Source: Clostridiaceae bacterium (GTDB lineage: Bacteria; Bacillota; Clostridia; Oscillospirales; Acutalibacteraceae). Taken from it: DNA of 10,641 bases. Location of the stretch: contig CAJGCX010000059.1 of the NCBI GenBank assembly GCA_904501895.1, positions 1 through 10,641 on the forward strand, read 5' to 3'. The position numbers and the translations under genes were made by a program. This document shows positions 1 through 6,446 of this stretch, piece after piece (position 1 is the stretch's first letter; each line of letters starts with the position of its first letter). The notes under the pieces were generated by a model that saw nothing but the letters and a program-made list of their open reading frames with translations, was not told the origin of the DNA and did no database searches.

Positions 1-371
1 AAATCCTCAGGACATTCCTTAGCCTGAACAATAAAGAACTGACTTCCATTTGTGTTAGGACCTGCATTTGCCATACAAAGTGCACCACGAAGGTTGTGAA
101 GCTCGCCTGTGAATTCATCTTCAAAAGCGTGTCCCCAGATACTCTGACCACCTGTGCCTGTACCGTTAGGGTCACCGCCCTGAATCATAAAATTATCAAT
201 TACACGGTGGAAAATAAGACCATCATAGTATCCGTTTTTAGCGTGAGTTGTAAAATTCTCAACTGCCTTTGGTGCGAATTCAGGGAAAAGCTTGATTTTG
301 ATTTCTCCCATATTTGTTTTTACTGTTGCAAGCATATCACCTGCAACTGGCTTATTTAACTGATGAAACAT
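1..371 (-). CDS. Cyclophilin-type peptidyl-prolyl cis-trans isomerase (partial, 3' end outside window)
   Basis: Catalyses cis-trans isomerisation of proline peptide bonds during protein folding. The 123 complete codons translate to an N-terminal segment beginning MFHQLNKPVAGDMLATVKTN, with no signal peptide, so the protein is probably cytoplasmic. The cyclophilin core is clear: FHRVI (residues 54-58, catalytic Arg56), FMIQGGDP (61-68, with Phe61, Met62 and Gln64 lining the proline pocket), and MANAGPNTNGSQFFI (100-114, with Gln111 and Phe113). The start is the ATG at 371, preceded by AAGGAG at 381-386 with a 9-nt spacer. The end of the gene lies left of the window. It lies downstream of the ABC exporter operon on the same strand but is separated from it by the palindrome at 403-488, so it may be transcribed independently. 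The family call is very secure; the specific paralogue is not determined. Confidence 0.95.
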   Translation of the reverse strand, partial: MFHQLNKPVAGDMLATVKTNMGEIKIKLFPEFAPKAVENFTTHAKNGYYDGLIFHRVIDNFMIQGGDPNGTGTGGQSIWGHAFEDEFTGELHNLRGALCMANAGPNTNGSQFFIVQAKECPED

Positions 372-402
372 AATTTTTATCTCCTTATAAATTATAATTG
401 AG

Positions 403-488
403 GTCATTCTGAGGAATGAAATGACGAAGAATCTCTATTTATCATCATATTATTTGTCAAGAGATTCTTCGCTTACGCTCAGAATGAC
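403..488. repeat. Long imperfect palindrome, probable dispersed repeat and possible terminator
   Basis: The outer arms GTCATTCTGAG (403-413) and CTCAGAATGAC (478-488) are perfect inverted repeats. So are the inner arms CGAAGAATCTCT (425-436) and AGAGATTCTTCG (460-471). The inner and outer stems are separated by an asymmetric internal loop (11 nt on the left, 6 nt on the right), and the apical loop is 23 nt. Both half-sites read 'GTCATTCTGAG...CGAAGAATCTC' in opposite directions. From memory, this motif recurs as an intergenic repeat in many bacterial genomes; I could not search for copies. It begins just past the permease stop, so on the minus strand its transcript would fold into a long hairpin that could end or stabilise the exporter mRNA. 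No clean U-run follows, so it is not a textbook terminator. Confidence 0.75.
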
Positions 489-497
489 ACAGTGTTT

Positions 498-3400
498 TTA
501 TTCTACACTCTTAAGTGATTCGACCATATCAATCTTTTTCAGACTGAAATATGTGATAATGTTAACAATAACTGTGAAAATTACTGTGAGGATAACTGCA
601 ATCAAGATGCTCAATGGTTCTAATTCTCTGCCGAACATATAAACATCCGTTTCAACCGTCACCATAACAAATCTGTGAAGAACTATACCCATTATGATAC
701 CAATTATAATACCAAAAACAGTAAGTATAATATTTTCACGGAAGATATAGGCTGCAAGCTCACTGTTATAGAAGCCGATAAGTCGGAAGGTTGCAAGCTC
801 ACGTCGTCTTTCAGTGATGTTGATATTATTAAGGTTGTAAAGAACAACAAAGGCAAGGACAGCCGCTGACACAACCATAAGAATAATAATCAAATAAAGA
901 TTGTTAACAACCTTATTTATACTCTCAAGCTCATCAGCACTTGTAATAACAGAATTTATACCGTCAATACGGGAAAGTGCTGTTTTAAAGTTAGCATCAT
1001 TTAAAAGTCCGTTATTCTTAACAAAAAGAACGTTGATTTCAGGCTCAACATGGTAAAGCGACTTATAGAGTGTCGGTGTCATATAGATATAATTGAAAAT
1101 ATAATTTTCAGTTATGCCCACAACCATAACCTCTTTTGGAGTTACTGTTGTATCGTCGATTTTGAGGTATATCATATCTCCTGTTTCTACCCCTAATAAA
1201 TCGGCATATTTTTCAGTAATGATAACACCTTCATCTGCGAGATTCAATGTATTCTTTTTACCTGTTCTTTCCTGAAGCTTAATAAAGCCAGTGAACTGGT
1301 CAACGTCAGCAGGGACAACAAGATATGCTCTCTTTTCATCATCCTTTTCTGCAGAAGGATTAGAAGCTGCAGAAATCATTGCACGGTTCGCCTGAATCAA
1401 ACCCTCAACATTAGGAACAGTGTTAACTCTTGAAATCATATTTCTTCGTTCTGCTCTTGTGATACTTGAATCAACACTTACAATACTTGTATAGTTGAAA
1501 ATTTCACCATACTGCTTTTCTGTCATTACAGAAATCGAATCACGGATACCGAGACCAACAATAAGAAGTGCCATACATCCGCCAACACCAAAGAGTGTCA
1601 TAAAGAAACGCTTTTTGTATCGGAAAAGGTTTCTTACGGCAGATTTCTGTCCGAAGTCAAGTCGTTGCCAGATAAACTTAATTCTTTCAACAAGTGTACG
1701 CTTACCTGCCTTTGGTGCAACAGGTCGCATAAGTGAAGCCGGAACACTTCGCATTGAATAATAGCACGCAAAGAATGCTGCAAGAGTTGTACAGAGTGTT
1801 GCAACAAGTCCTGCTGTTAAAGCATACCAAGCATTAAGATGAATAATATTATCACCAAGGTTATAATAAACTGCTCTGTACGCAGTAATAATCAATGGTG
1901 GAATTGAAAGCTCACCTACAAAAACACCGATTACACTACCGATAACACTTGCTGTTGCAGCGTATAAAAGGTATTTTGAGGCAATTGCCATTTTACCGTA
2001 ACCCAACGCCTTGAGAGTACCAATCTGCATTCTTTCCTCTTCAACCATTCGTGTCATTGTAGTAAGACAAACAAGAGCTGCAACAAAGAAGAAAATCATA
2101 GGGAAAACAGTACCGATAGCACCGATACTGTCAGAATCGGTAATATAGCTTACATAAGCTTCAATGCTGTTACGGTCAAGCACGTGCCAGACAGGTGTTT
2201 CCATTTCATTGACCTTACGCTCAGCTTCCTTAAGCTCTGCTTCAGCATCGGCAAGCTCAGCCAAAGCATCCTGCTTATATGTTTCGTACTCTGCACGAGC
2301 CTCCTGAAGCATCTGGTCAGCATTCATTATATCCTGTTCAGCATCATCAAGAGAGCCTTTATTTGCAACAGCTTCCTTAAGCTGTCCTAAGGTAACCTTT
2401 GCCTGAACAAGGTCTTTTTTACCCTGCTCAAGCTCCTGCTCCTTGGCAGTCAGCTCCTGCTGAATAAAGTTATACGCTTCCTGCATTGTTGTAACAGTCT
2501 GAGTCATACTTGCAACCTGTTCAGGGTCAGCGTCAGGGTCATTTTTCATTTCCTCAAGAGCTTTTACAGCATCGTCAAGTGATGATTTTGCCTCTTCAAG
2601 AGCTACCCTTGTCTCTGCAATCTGCTTTTCACCTTCCGCAATCTGCTTTTCGGCATCAGCAACCTGTTGCTCATATATTGGAAGGTTTGTTTCGGCATTG
2701 GCAAGAAGCTCTTTGTTATCCTGAATTTCCTGTTTACTCTGTGCTATGAGTGCCTCCTGCTGTGCAAGCTCATCTGCAGCATTCTGAATTTCCTCCTGTA
2801 CTACAAGCTGTGCCTCCTCATAATCTGCTTTCGCCTTCTGAAGAGTTGTGTGGCTTGTTGCACGGATTTCATTATAACGGATTTCACATCTCGCGCCTGC
2901 GATTTCTTCAATTTTTTCAACCACACTGTCAATAAGGTCGTCGTACTCATCACCGTAGCAATTAAGTTCCTTCGCACCCTTAACTGTTATATAAATTGAA
3001 GTGAAAATATCGCTGACAAAAGCTTGTCTTGGGATAACAATATATCCGTCACCCATACCGTCACCGATATTGCTTGTACCAACCTCACCGTTAAGATAAT
3101 ATGTTGATGAGCAAACACCGGCTATATAATATGTATCAGTAACAAGTGTATCGGAAACCGGTGTGTCAGTACCTGTTGATAAGGTAAGACTATCTCCCAC
3201 CTTTAGTCCTGTTTCCTTAAGAAATTCACGACTGACAACACATTCGTTATACTTTTCGGGATAACGTCCTTCAAGAATTTTTATACCGTTTATTTTTTCT
3301 GCCATTGAAATTGTACGTGTAACAATTTCCTTATAATTTACAATGCAGAGAAAATCAGTTGTATATGAGCCCTCAATGTCCTTAACGCCTTCAATTTCTT

Positions 3401-3629
3401 TAAGTGCGTCAAAATCGGCTTGTGTGAGACCCAATGTACCCACAACTCGGATATCCATCAAATCTTCTTTATCATAAGCTGAGTCGGCTGTCATATGCAT
3501 AGCGGGCATAGTTGAACGGACACCTGAATAAAAGGCGACACCAAGAGCCACTATAAGCATAATCGAGATAAATCGGCTCATGCTTTTTTTAATTTCTCTA
3601 CGGAAATCTTTTTTTAGCGATTTAGTCAT
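498..3629 (-). CDS. ABC exporter permease, FtsX/MacB-type, with long coiled-coil domain
   Basis: Membrane subunit of an ABC exporter. It has 1043 residues with about eight membrane segments in a 1+3+1+3 plan: near 18-37, then 503-523, 551-575 and 597-622 (first FtsX domain), then 672-693, and 911-933, 967-987 and 1006-1029 (second FtsX domain). Residues about 40-250 form a MacB-like extracytoplasmic domain. Residues about 260-478 are a highly charged Glu/Ala/Gln/Lys-rich coiled coil with likely breaks at Pro317, the DPDADPE stretch (364-370) and near Gly425. A second extracytoplasmic domain spans about 700-905. The ATG at 3629 follows the ATPase stop by 16 bp, with AAAGGA beside that stop as ribosome binding site, so the two genes are clearly co-transcribed. 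The substrate is unknown; related proteins export peptides, lipids or drugs, or act mechanically on the envelope. Annotators may call it simply 'ABC transporter permease'. Confidence 0.93.
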   Translation of the reverse strand: MTKSLKKDFRREIKKSMSRFISIMLIVALGVAFYSGVRSTMPAMHMTADSAYDKEDLMDIRVVGTLGLTQADFDALKEIEGVKDIEGSYTTDFLCIVNYKEIVTRTISMAEKINGIKILEGRYPEKYNECVVSREFLKETGLKVGDSLTLSTGTDTPVSDTLVTDTYYIAGVCSSTYYLNGEVGTSNIGDGMGDGYIVIPRQAFVSDIFTSIYITVKGAKELNCYGDEYDDLIDSVVEKIEEIAGARCEIRYNEIRATSHTTLQKAKADYEEAQLVVQEEIQNAADELAQQEALIAQSKQEIQDNKELLANAETNLPIYEQQVADAEKQIAEGEKQIAETRVALEEAKSSLDDAVKALEEMKNDPDADPEQVASMTQTVTTMQEAYNFIQQELTAKEQELEQGKKDLVQAKVTLGQLKEAVANKGSLDDAEQDIMNADQMLQEARAEYETYKQDALAELADAEAELKEAERKVNEMETPVWHVLDRNSIEAYVSYITDSDSIGAIGTVFPMIFFFVAALVCLTTMTRMVEEERMQIGTLKALGYGKMAIASKYLLYAATASVIGSVIGVFVGELSIPPLIITAYRAVYYNLGDNIIHLNAWYALTAGLVATLCTTLAAFFACYYSMRSVPASLMRPVAPKAGKRTLVERIKFIWQRLDFGQKSAVRNLFRYKKRFFMTLFGVGGCMALLIVGLGIRDSISVMTEKQYGEIFNYTSIVSVDSSITRAERRNMISRVNTVPNVEGLIQANRAMISAASNPSAEKDDEKRAYLVVPADVDQFTGFIKLQERTGKKNTLNLADEGVIITEKYADLLGVETGDMIYLKIDDTTVTPKEVMVVGITENYIFNYIYMTPTLYKSLYHVEPEINVLFVKNNGLLNDANFKTALSRIDGINSVITSADELESINKVVNNLYLIIILMVVSAAVLAFVVLYNLNNINITERRRELATFRLIGFYNSELAAYIFRENIILTVFGIIIGIIMGIVLHRFVMVTVETDVYMFGRELEPLSILIAVILTVIFTVIVNIITYFSLKKIDMVESLKSVE

Positions 3630-3645
3630 ATTTTATACTGTCCTT

Positions 3646-4347
3646 TTACCATTCTATCTGTTCAACAGGTGTAGGATGCTCATTCAAGAGAATTCTTTCC
3701 ACCTTACCGTCATTGATTTTAATAACCTTATCTGCCATAGGCATAAGTGCAGAGTTATGAGTGATAACAATAACTGTCATACCTCTTTCACGACACATAT
3801 CCTGCAAAAGCTTAAGAATTGACTTACCTGTTATGTAGTCAAGAGCACCTGTTGGCTCGTCACAAAGCAAAAGCTTTGGATTTTTGGCAATAGCACGTGC
3901 AATTGAAATACGCTGCTGCTCACCACCTGAAAGCTGTGAAGGAAAATTATCCTTTCTGCTTGCAAGACCAACCTCTGCAAGCATAATTTCAGCATCAACA
4001 GGATTTTTACAAATCTGTGTTGCAAGCTCAATATTTTCATATGCTGTAAGATTAGGTACAAGATTATAAAACTGGAAAACGAAGCCAACATCATCACGAC
4101 GATATGTTGTAAGCTCCTTTTCATTGAAACCTGCAATATCAATTCCGTCAACATTTATAACACCTGAAGTAGGCGTATCCATACCACCAAGGATATTAAG
4201 AACTGTTGTTTTACCGGCACCTGACGGACCAACAACAATTACAAATTCACCCTTGTTTATAGGGAAGCTGATATTATCAACTGCTTTGATTTCAACTTCA
4301 CCCGTCTTATATGTTTTGCTCACATTTTTAAATTCAATAAAAGACAT
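3646..4347 (-). CDS. ABC exporter ATP-binding protein (MacB/LolD-type)
   Basis: Cytoplasmic ATPase that powers the FtsX-type permease encoded 16 bp downstream. From the ATG at 4347 it has 233 residues. All ABC motifs are intact: Walker A GPSGAGKTT, a Q-loop in FQFYNLVPNLTAYENI, the signature LSGGEQQRISIARA, Walker B LLLCDEPTGALD, and the switch His in VIVITHNS. The QFYNLVPNLTAYEN segment and the short single-domain length are typical of the MacB/LolD/YknY subfamily. A GTG nine bases upstream (4356) would add three residues, but it overlaps the AAGGAG ribosome binding site (4356-4361). The ATG at 4347, eight bases after that site, is the better start. Transcription is divergent from the TetR gene; a leftward promoter is visible at 4400-4428. 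The substrate cannot be told from this subunit. Confidence 0.96.
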   Translation of the reverse strand: MSFIEFKNVSKTYKTGEVEIKAVDNISFPINKGEFVIVVGPSGAGKTTVLNILGGMDTPTSGVINVDGIDIAGFNEKELTTYRRDDVGFVFQFYNLVPNLTAYENIELATQICKNPVDAEIMLAEVGLASRKDNFPSQLSGGEQQRISIARAIAKNPKLLLCDEPTGALDYITGKSILKLLQDMCRERGMTVIVITHNSALMPMADKVIKINDGKVERILLNEHPTPVEQIEW

Positions 4348-4399
4348 ATGAGTCACTCCTTAGCCTATCTTTTCACAACGATACATAATAAATCATTTT

Positions 4400-4428
4400 A
4401 TTATACCATATAAATATCAATAATTCTA
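4400..4428 (-). promoter_or_regulatory. Predicted promoter of the ABC exporter operon
   Basis: On the minus strand a perfect TATAAT -10 box (4400-4405) is preceded by TGG, giving an extended -10 (TGnTATAAT). The 17-nt-spaced -35 position reads TAGAAT (4423-4428), a poor match, which fits an extended -10 promoter. The predicted transcript would start near 4393, giving a leader of about 45 nt before the ATG at 4347. Confidence 0.65.
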
Positions 4429-4431
4429 CAC

Positions 4432-4472
4432 TAATATTAAAAATATTAAAATGTTAATTTTTTGTTAACAAA
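4432..4472. promoter_or_regulatory. Two AT-rich palindromes upstream of the exporter promoter
   Basis: TAATATT (4432-4438) and AATATTA (4442-4448) are perfect inverted repeats around AAA. A further 12-bp perfect palindrome, TTTGTTAACAAA, lies at 4461-4472. They sit between the two divergent promoters and immediately upstream of the exporter -35 position. They could be operators or simply AT-rich UP-element sequence; chance is a real possibility in DNA this AT-rich. Confidence 0.35.
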
Positions 4473-4481
4473 TGTAAAAGT

Positions 4482-4501
4482 TAATCAACAGATGTTGATT
4501 A
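4482..4501. promoter_or_regulatory. Candidate TetR operator: 20-bp palindrome over the tetR -35 box
   Basis: The perfect 9-bp arms TAATCAACA (4482-4490) and TGTTGATTA (4493-4501) flank a 2-bp centre (GA). The right arm contains the TTGATT -35 box (4495-4500) of the regulator gene's promoter. Size, symmetry and position fit a TetR-family operator used for autorepression. The operator lies about 75 bp upstream of the exporter -10 box, so direct control of that promoter is less obvious. That the adjacent TetR protein binds here is inferred. Confidence 0.6.
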
Positions 4502-4523
4502 TCTGTCAAGAAGGTGCTACAAT
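4495..4523 (+). promoter_or_regulatory. Predicted promoter of the tetR-CDF operon
   Basis: TTGATT (4495-4500) and TACAAT (4518-4523) are separated by exactly 17 nt. TGC before the -10 box gives an extended -10 (TGCTACAAT). Transcription would start near 4530 and give a leader of about 45 nt before the TetR start codon. The -35 box lies inside the palindrome at 4482-4501. Confidence 0.72.
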
Positions 4524-4574
4524 AATTACAAAATTATTACAATTAGTAAGATTAACCATTTTGGAGCTGATAGT

Positions 4575-5195
4575 ATGAGTATTAATGAAAACGACAGTCG
4601 TGTAATAAGAACAAAAAAGCTTATTCGTGAGGGTCTTGTGTCATTAATCAAGGAAAAAAGCATAAATAAAATTACAGTTAAGGAATTAACTGACCGTATT
4701 GAAATTAACAGAGGTACTTTTTATCTTCACTACAAGGATGTTATTCATCTTATTGAGTGTATTGAAAACGAGCTTTATGCTGAATTTGATGCAATGCTTT
4801 CATCATATACAGCTGTTCAGCTTTTAAAGTCCCCTATCGACGTGTGCGAGGCTTTCTGTGCTCATTTTTACGAGCATAGGGATATTTATGCAGCACTGCT
4901 CAGCGAAAACGGAGATGCAAAATTCTCATATAAAGTCGGTGAGCTTATGAATGAAAAGGTATATTCAATTTTCAAATCTATTTTTCCTAATATGGATAAG
5001 ACAAAGTATGACTTTACATACAATTACAGTAAATTCGGTCTTACAGGACTTATATACTGTTGGTTTACCGAGCATCCTGAGTGGACTCCACGAAAGGTTG
5101 CTGAATTATGGCTTAGTCTTACAGCCTTAGGTCTATGGGGAATTCTTGGTGATGAGGGTAAGGAGATTCTTATAAATGCATACAATTCTCATTAA
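4575..5195 (+). CDS. TetR/AcrR-family transcriptional regulator
   Basis: DNA-binding repressor of 206 residues, a normal length for the family. The N-terminal helix-turn-helix (about 10-55) is typical: IRTKKLIREGLVSLI, then ITVKELTDRIEINRGTFYLHYKD, where GTFYLHYKD is the hallmark recognition-helix region. The C-terminal part (about 85-195, with LLSENGDAKF and a GLTGLIYCWFTEHPEWTP block) resembles the TetR C-terminal domain type found in many Firmicute regulators such as the DhaS-like group (TetR_C_8). The ligand is unknown. The ATG at 4575 has GGAG at 4563-4566 with an 8-nt spacer. It is divergent from the ABC exporter operon, and its last 20 bp overlap the start of the CDF transporter gene. 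The context suggests it controls one or both efflux systems and itself. By loose analogy, SczA of Streptococcus pneumoniae is a TetR-family protein controlling the CDF czcD. Confidence 0.93.
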   Translation: MSINENDSRVIRTKKLIREGLVSLIKEKSINKITVKELTDRIEINRGTFYLHYKDVIHLIECIENELYAEFDAMLSSYTAVQLLKSPIDVCEAFCAHFYEHRDIYAALLSENGDAKFSYKVGELMNEKVYSIFKSIFPNMDKTKYDFTYNYSKFGLTGLIYCWFTEHPEWTPRKVAELWLSLTALGLWGILGDEGKEILINAYNSH

Positions 5196-6342
5196 ACATT
5201 TTATTAAGGATTATGAAAATACAGGTGACCTCAGGGTTCGTGAATCATACGGAACCTTAGGCAGTATTACAGGTATTATTGTCAATTTTATACTCGCAAT
5301 AGCAAAATACTTTGCCGGAATAATTTCCGGCAGTATTTCTGTTACCGCTGACGCCATCAACAACTTATCTGATGCAGGCTCATCAGTAATTTCACTTGTT
5401 GGTGTCAAGCTTTCAGCAAAGCCTGCTGACAAGGGACATCCTTACGGTCACGGAAGAGTTGAATATATTTCTGCACTTGCTGTGTCTTTCGTTGTTTTAC
5501 TTATGGGTATTGAGCTTTTCAAAAGCTCTGTTGACAAAATTATCAACCCTGTCCCTGTCAAGTTCAATGTTCTGTCATTGATTATTCTTGCTGTCAGTAT
5601 TTTAGCAAAGCTATGGCTTGGATTTTTCAATAAGAAGCTTGGTGAAAAAATCAATTCTGCACCTATGATGGCAGTTATGAAGGACAGCTTCAGCGACTGT
5701 CTTGCAACCGGTGTAGCACTTATTTCAATTGTTGTATCTGCCTTTTCAGATATAAGCATTGACGGATATTTAGGTATTATCGTTGCAGGATTCATTTTCC
5801 TTGCAGGCTTCAATATTTTAAAGGAAACTATGGCTGACCTTTTAGGCAAGCCTGCTGACAAGGAATTTACTGAAATGATTGAGGCAAAAATTCTTTCCTA
5901 CGATAAAATCGTCGGTGTTCACGATATGATTATTCACGATTACGGTCCCGGCAGAAAATTTGCCTCTGCACACGCTGAGGTTTCTTCACTTGAGGATATT
6001 ATGGAAATACACGATGTTATCGACCTTGCAGAACGTGACATTATGAATGAATTCGGCCTTATTATTTCCATACATACCGACCCTATTGTGACAGATGACG
6101 AAAGAATAGACTCACTAAAAGACATGACAAACAAGATTGTGAAGGAAATTTCTCCTGAAATGTCTATTCACGATTTTAGAGTGGTTGATGGTCCGACACA
6201 CACTAATTTGATTTTTGATTTGATTGCCCCACACAAATTTCATCTTTCAAATGAGAAAATTATCCAAACAATCGAGGATAAATTGAGCAAAATAGACGAA
6301 AGATATTTTGTTGTAATAACAATTGAACACGCTTTTAACTAA
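5176..6342 (+). CDS. Cation diffusion facilitator (CDF) metal exporter, probable Mn2+-type, with two C-terminal domains
   Basis: Proton-coupled efflux of divalent metal across the cytoplasmic membrane; 388 residues. There are six predicted membrane segments (about 31-50, 54-77, 98-116, 131-150, 174-190, 196-215). The intramembrane metal site is Asn62-x3-Asp66 in TM2 and Asp170-x3-Asp174 in TM5. This N-D-D-D set is associated with Mn2+ exporters such as pneumococcal MntE, whereas Zn2+ exporters usually carry H-D-H-D. HPYGHGRVEY (88-97) is the conserved TM2-TM3 loop. The first cytoplasmic domain (about 220-302) keeps the YiiP-like ligands His249, His266, His300 and Asp302. A second, similar ferredoxin-like domain (about 311-388) follows, making the protein longer than the usual 290-310 residues. 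AAGGAG at 5160-5165 supports the start at 5176, which overlaps the TetR gene, implying translational coupling. Mn2+ specificity is inferred. Confidence 0.94.
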   Translation: MHTILIKHFIKDYENTGDLRVRESYGTLGSITGIIVNFILAIAKYFAGIISGSISVTADAINNLSDAGSSVISLVGVKLSAKPADKGHPYGHGRVEYISALAVSFVVLLMGIELFKSSVDKIINPVPVKFNVLSLIILAVSILAKLWLGFFNKKLGEKINSAPMMAVMKDSFSDCLATGVALISIVVSAFSDISIDGYLGIIVAGFIFLAGFNILKETMADLLGKPADKEFTEMIEAKILSYDKIVGVHDMIIHDYGPGRKFASAHAEVSSLEDIMEIHDVIDLAERDIMNEFGLIISIHTDPIVTDDERIDSLKDMTNKIVKEISPEMSIHDFRVVDGPTHTNLIFDLIAPHKFHLSNEKIIQTIEDKLSKIDERYFVVITIEHAFN

Positions 6343-6367
6343 ATTTAAAATTTTTGTCGATTTGCTA

Positions 6368-6395
6368 TTGCAAAAACCACAAAATATAGTAGAAT
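6368..6395 (+). promoter_or_regulatory. Predicted promoter of prs
   Basis: TTGCAA (6368-6373) and TAGAAT (6390-6395) are separated by 16 nt, about 50 bases upstream of the prs start codon. The boxes are moderate matches. No terminator is visible between the CDF stop and this point, so read-through from the tetR-CDF operon is also possible. Confidence 0.5.
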
Positions 6396-6446
6396 ATATA
6401 TGTAGGTTATCACAATCTTGTAAATCAAATTTGCGGAGGTTAAATT

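Noticed and set aside
391..460. Promoter for the cyclophilin gene: TTGACA on the minus strand (455-460) and TATAAT (391-396).
   Set aside because: The two boxes are far too distant from each other to pair. TTGACA has only TAGAGA at the right spacing, and TATAAT would start transcription inside the ribosome binding site. No convincing promoter could be called.
421..642. A 73-codon plus-strand open frame starting inside the palindrome.
   Set aside because: It runs antisense into the well-supported permease gene, has no ribosome binding site and no recognisable protein features.
2667..2999. Cys/Leu-rich 110-codon plus-strand frame opposite the permease coiled coil.
   Set aside because: Its composition is what the reverse complement of Glu/Ala/Gln-rich codons gives; it is a shadow of the coiled-coil coding sequence.
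3831..4154. 107-codon minus-strand frame within the ATPase gene.
   Set aside because: It lies in another frame of a gene with all ABC motifs intact and no sign of frameshift; it is a shadow frame.
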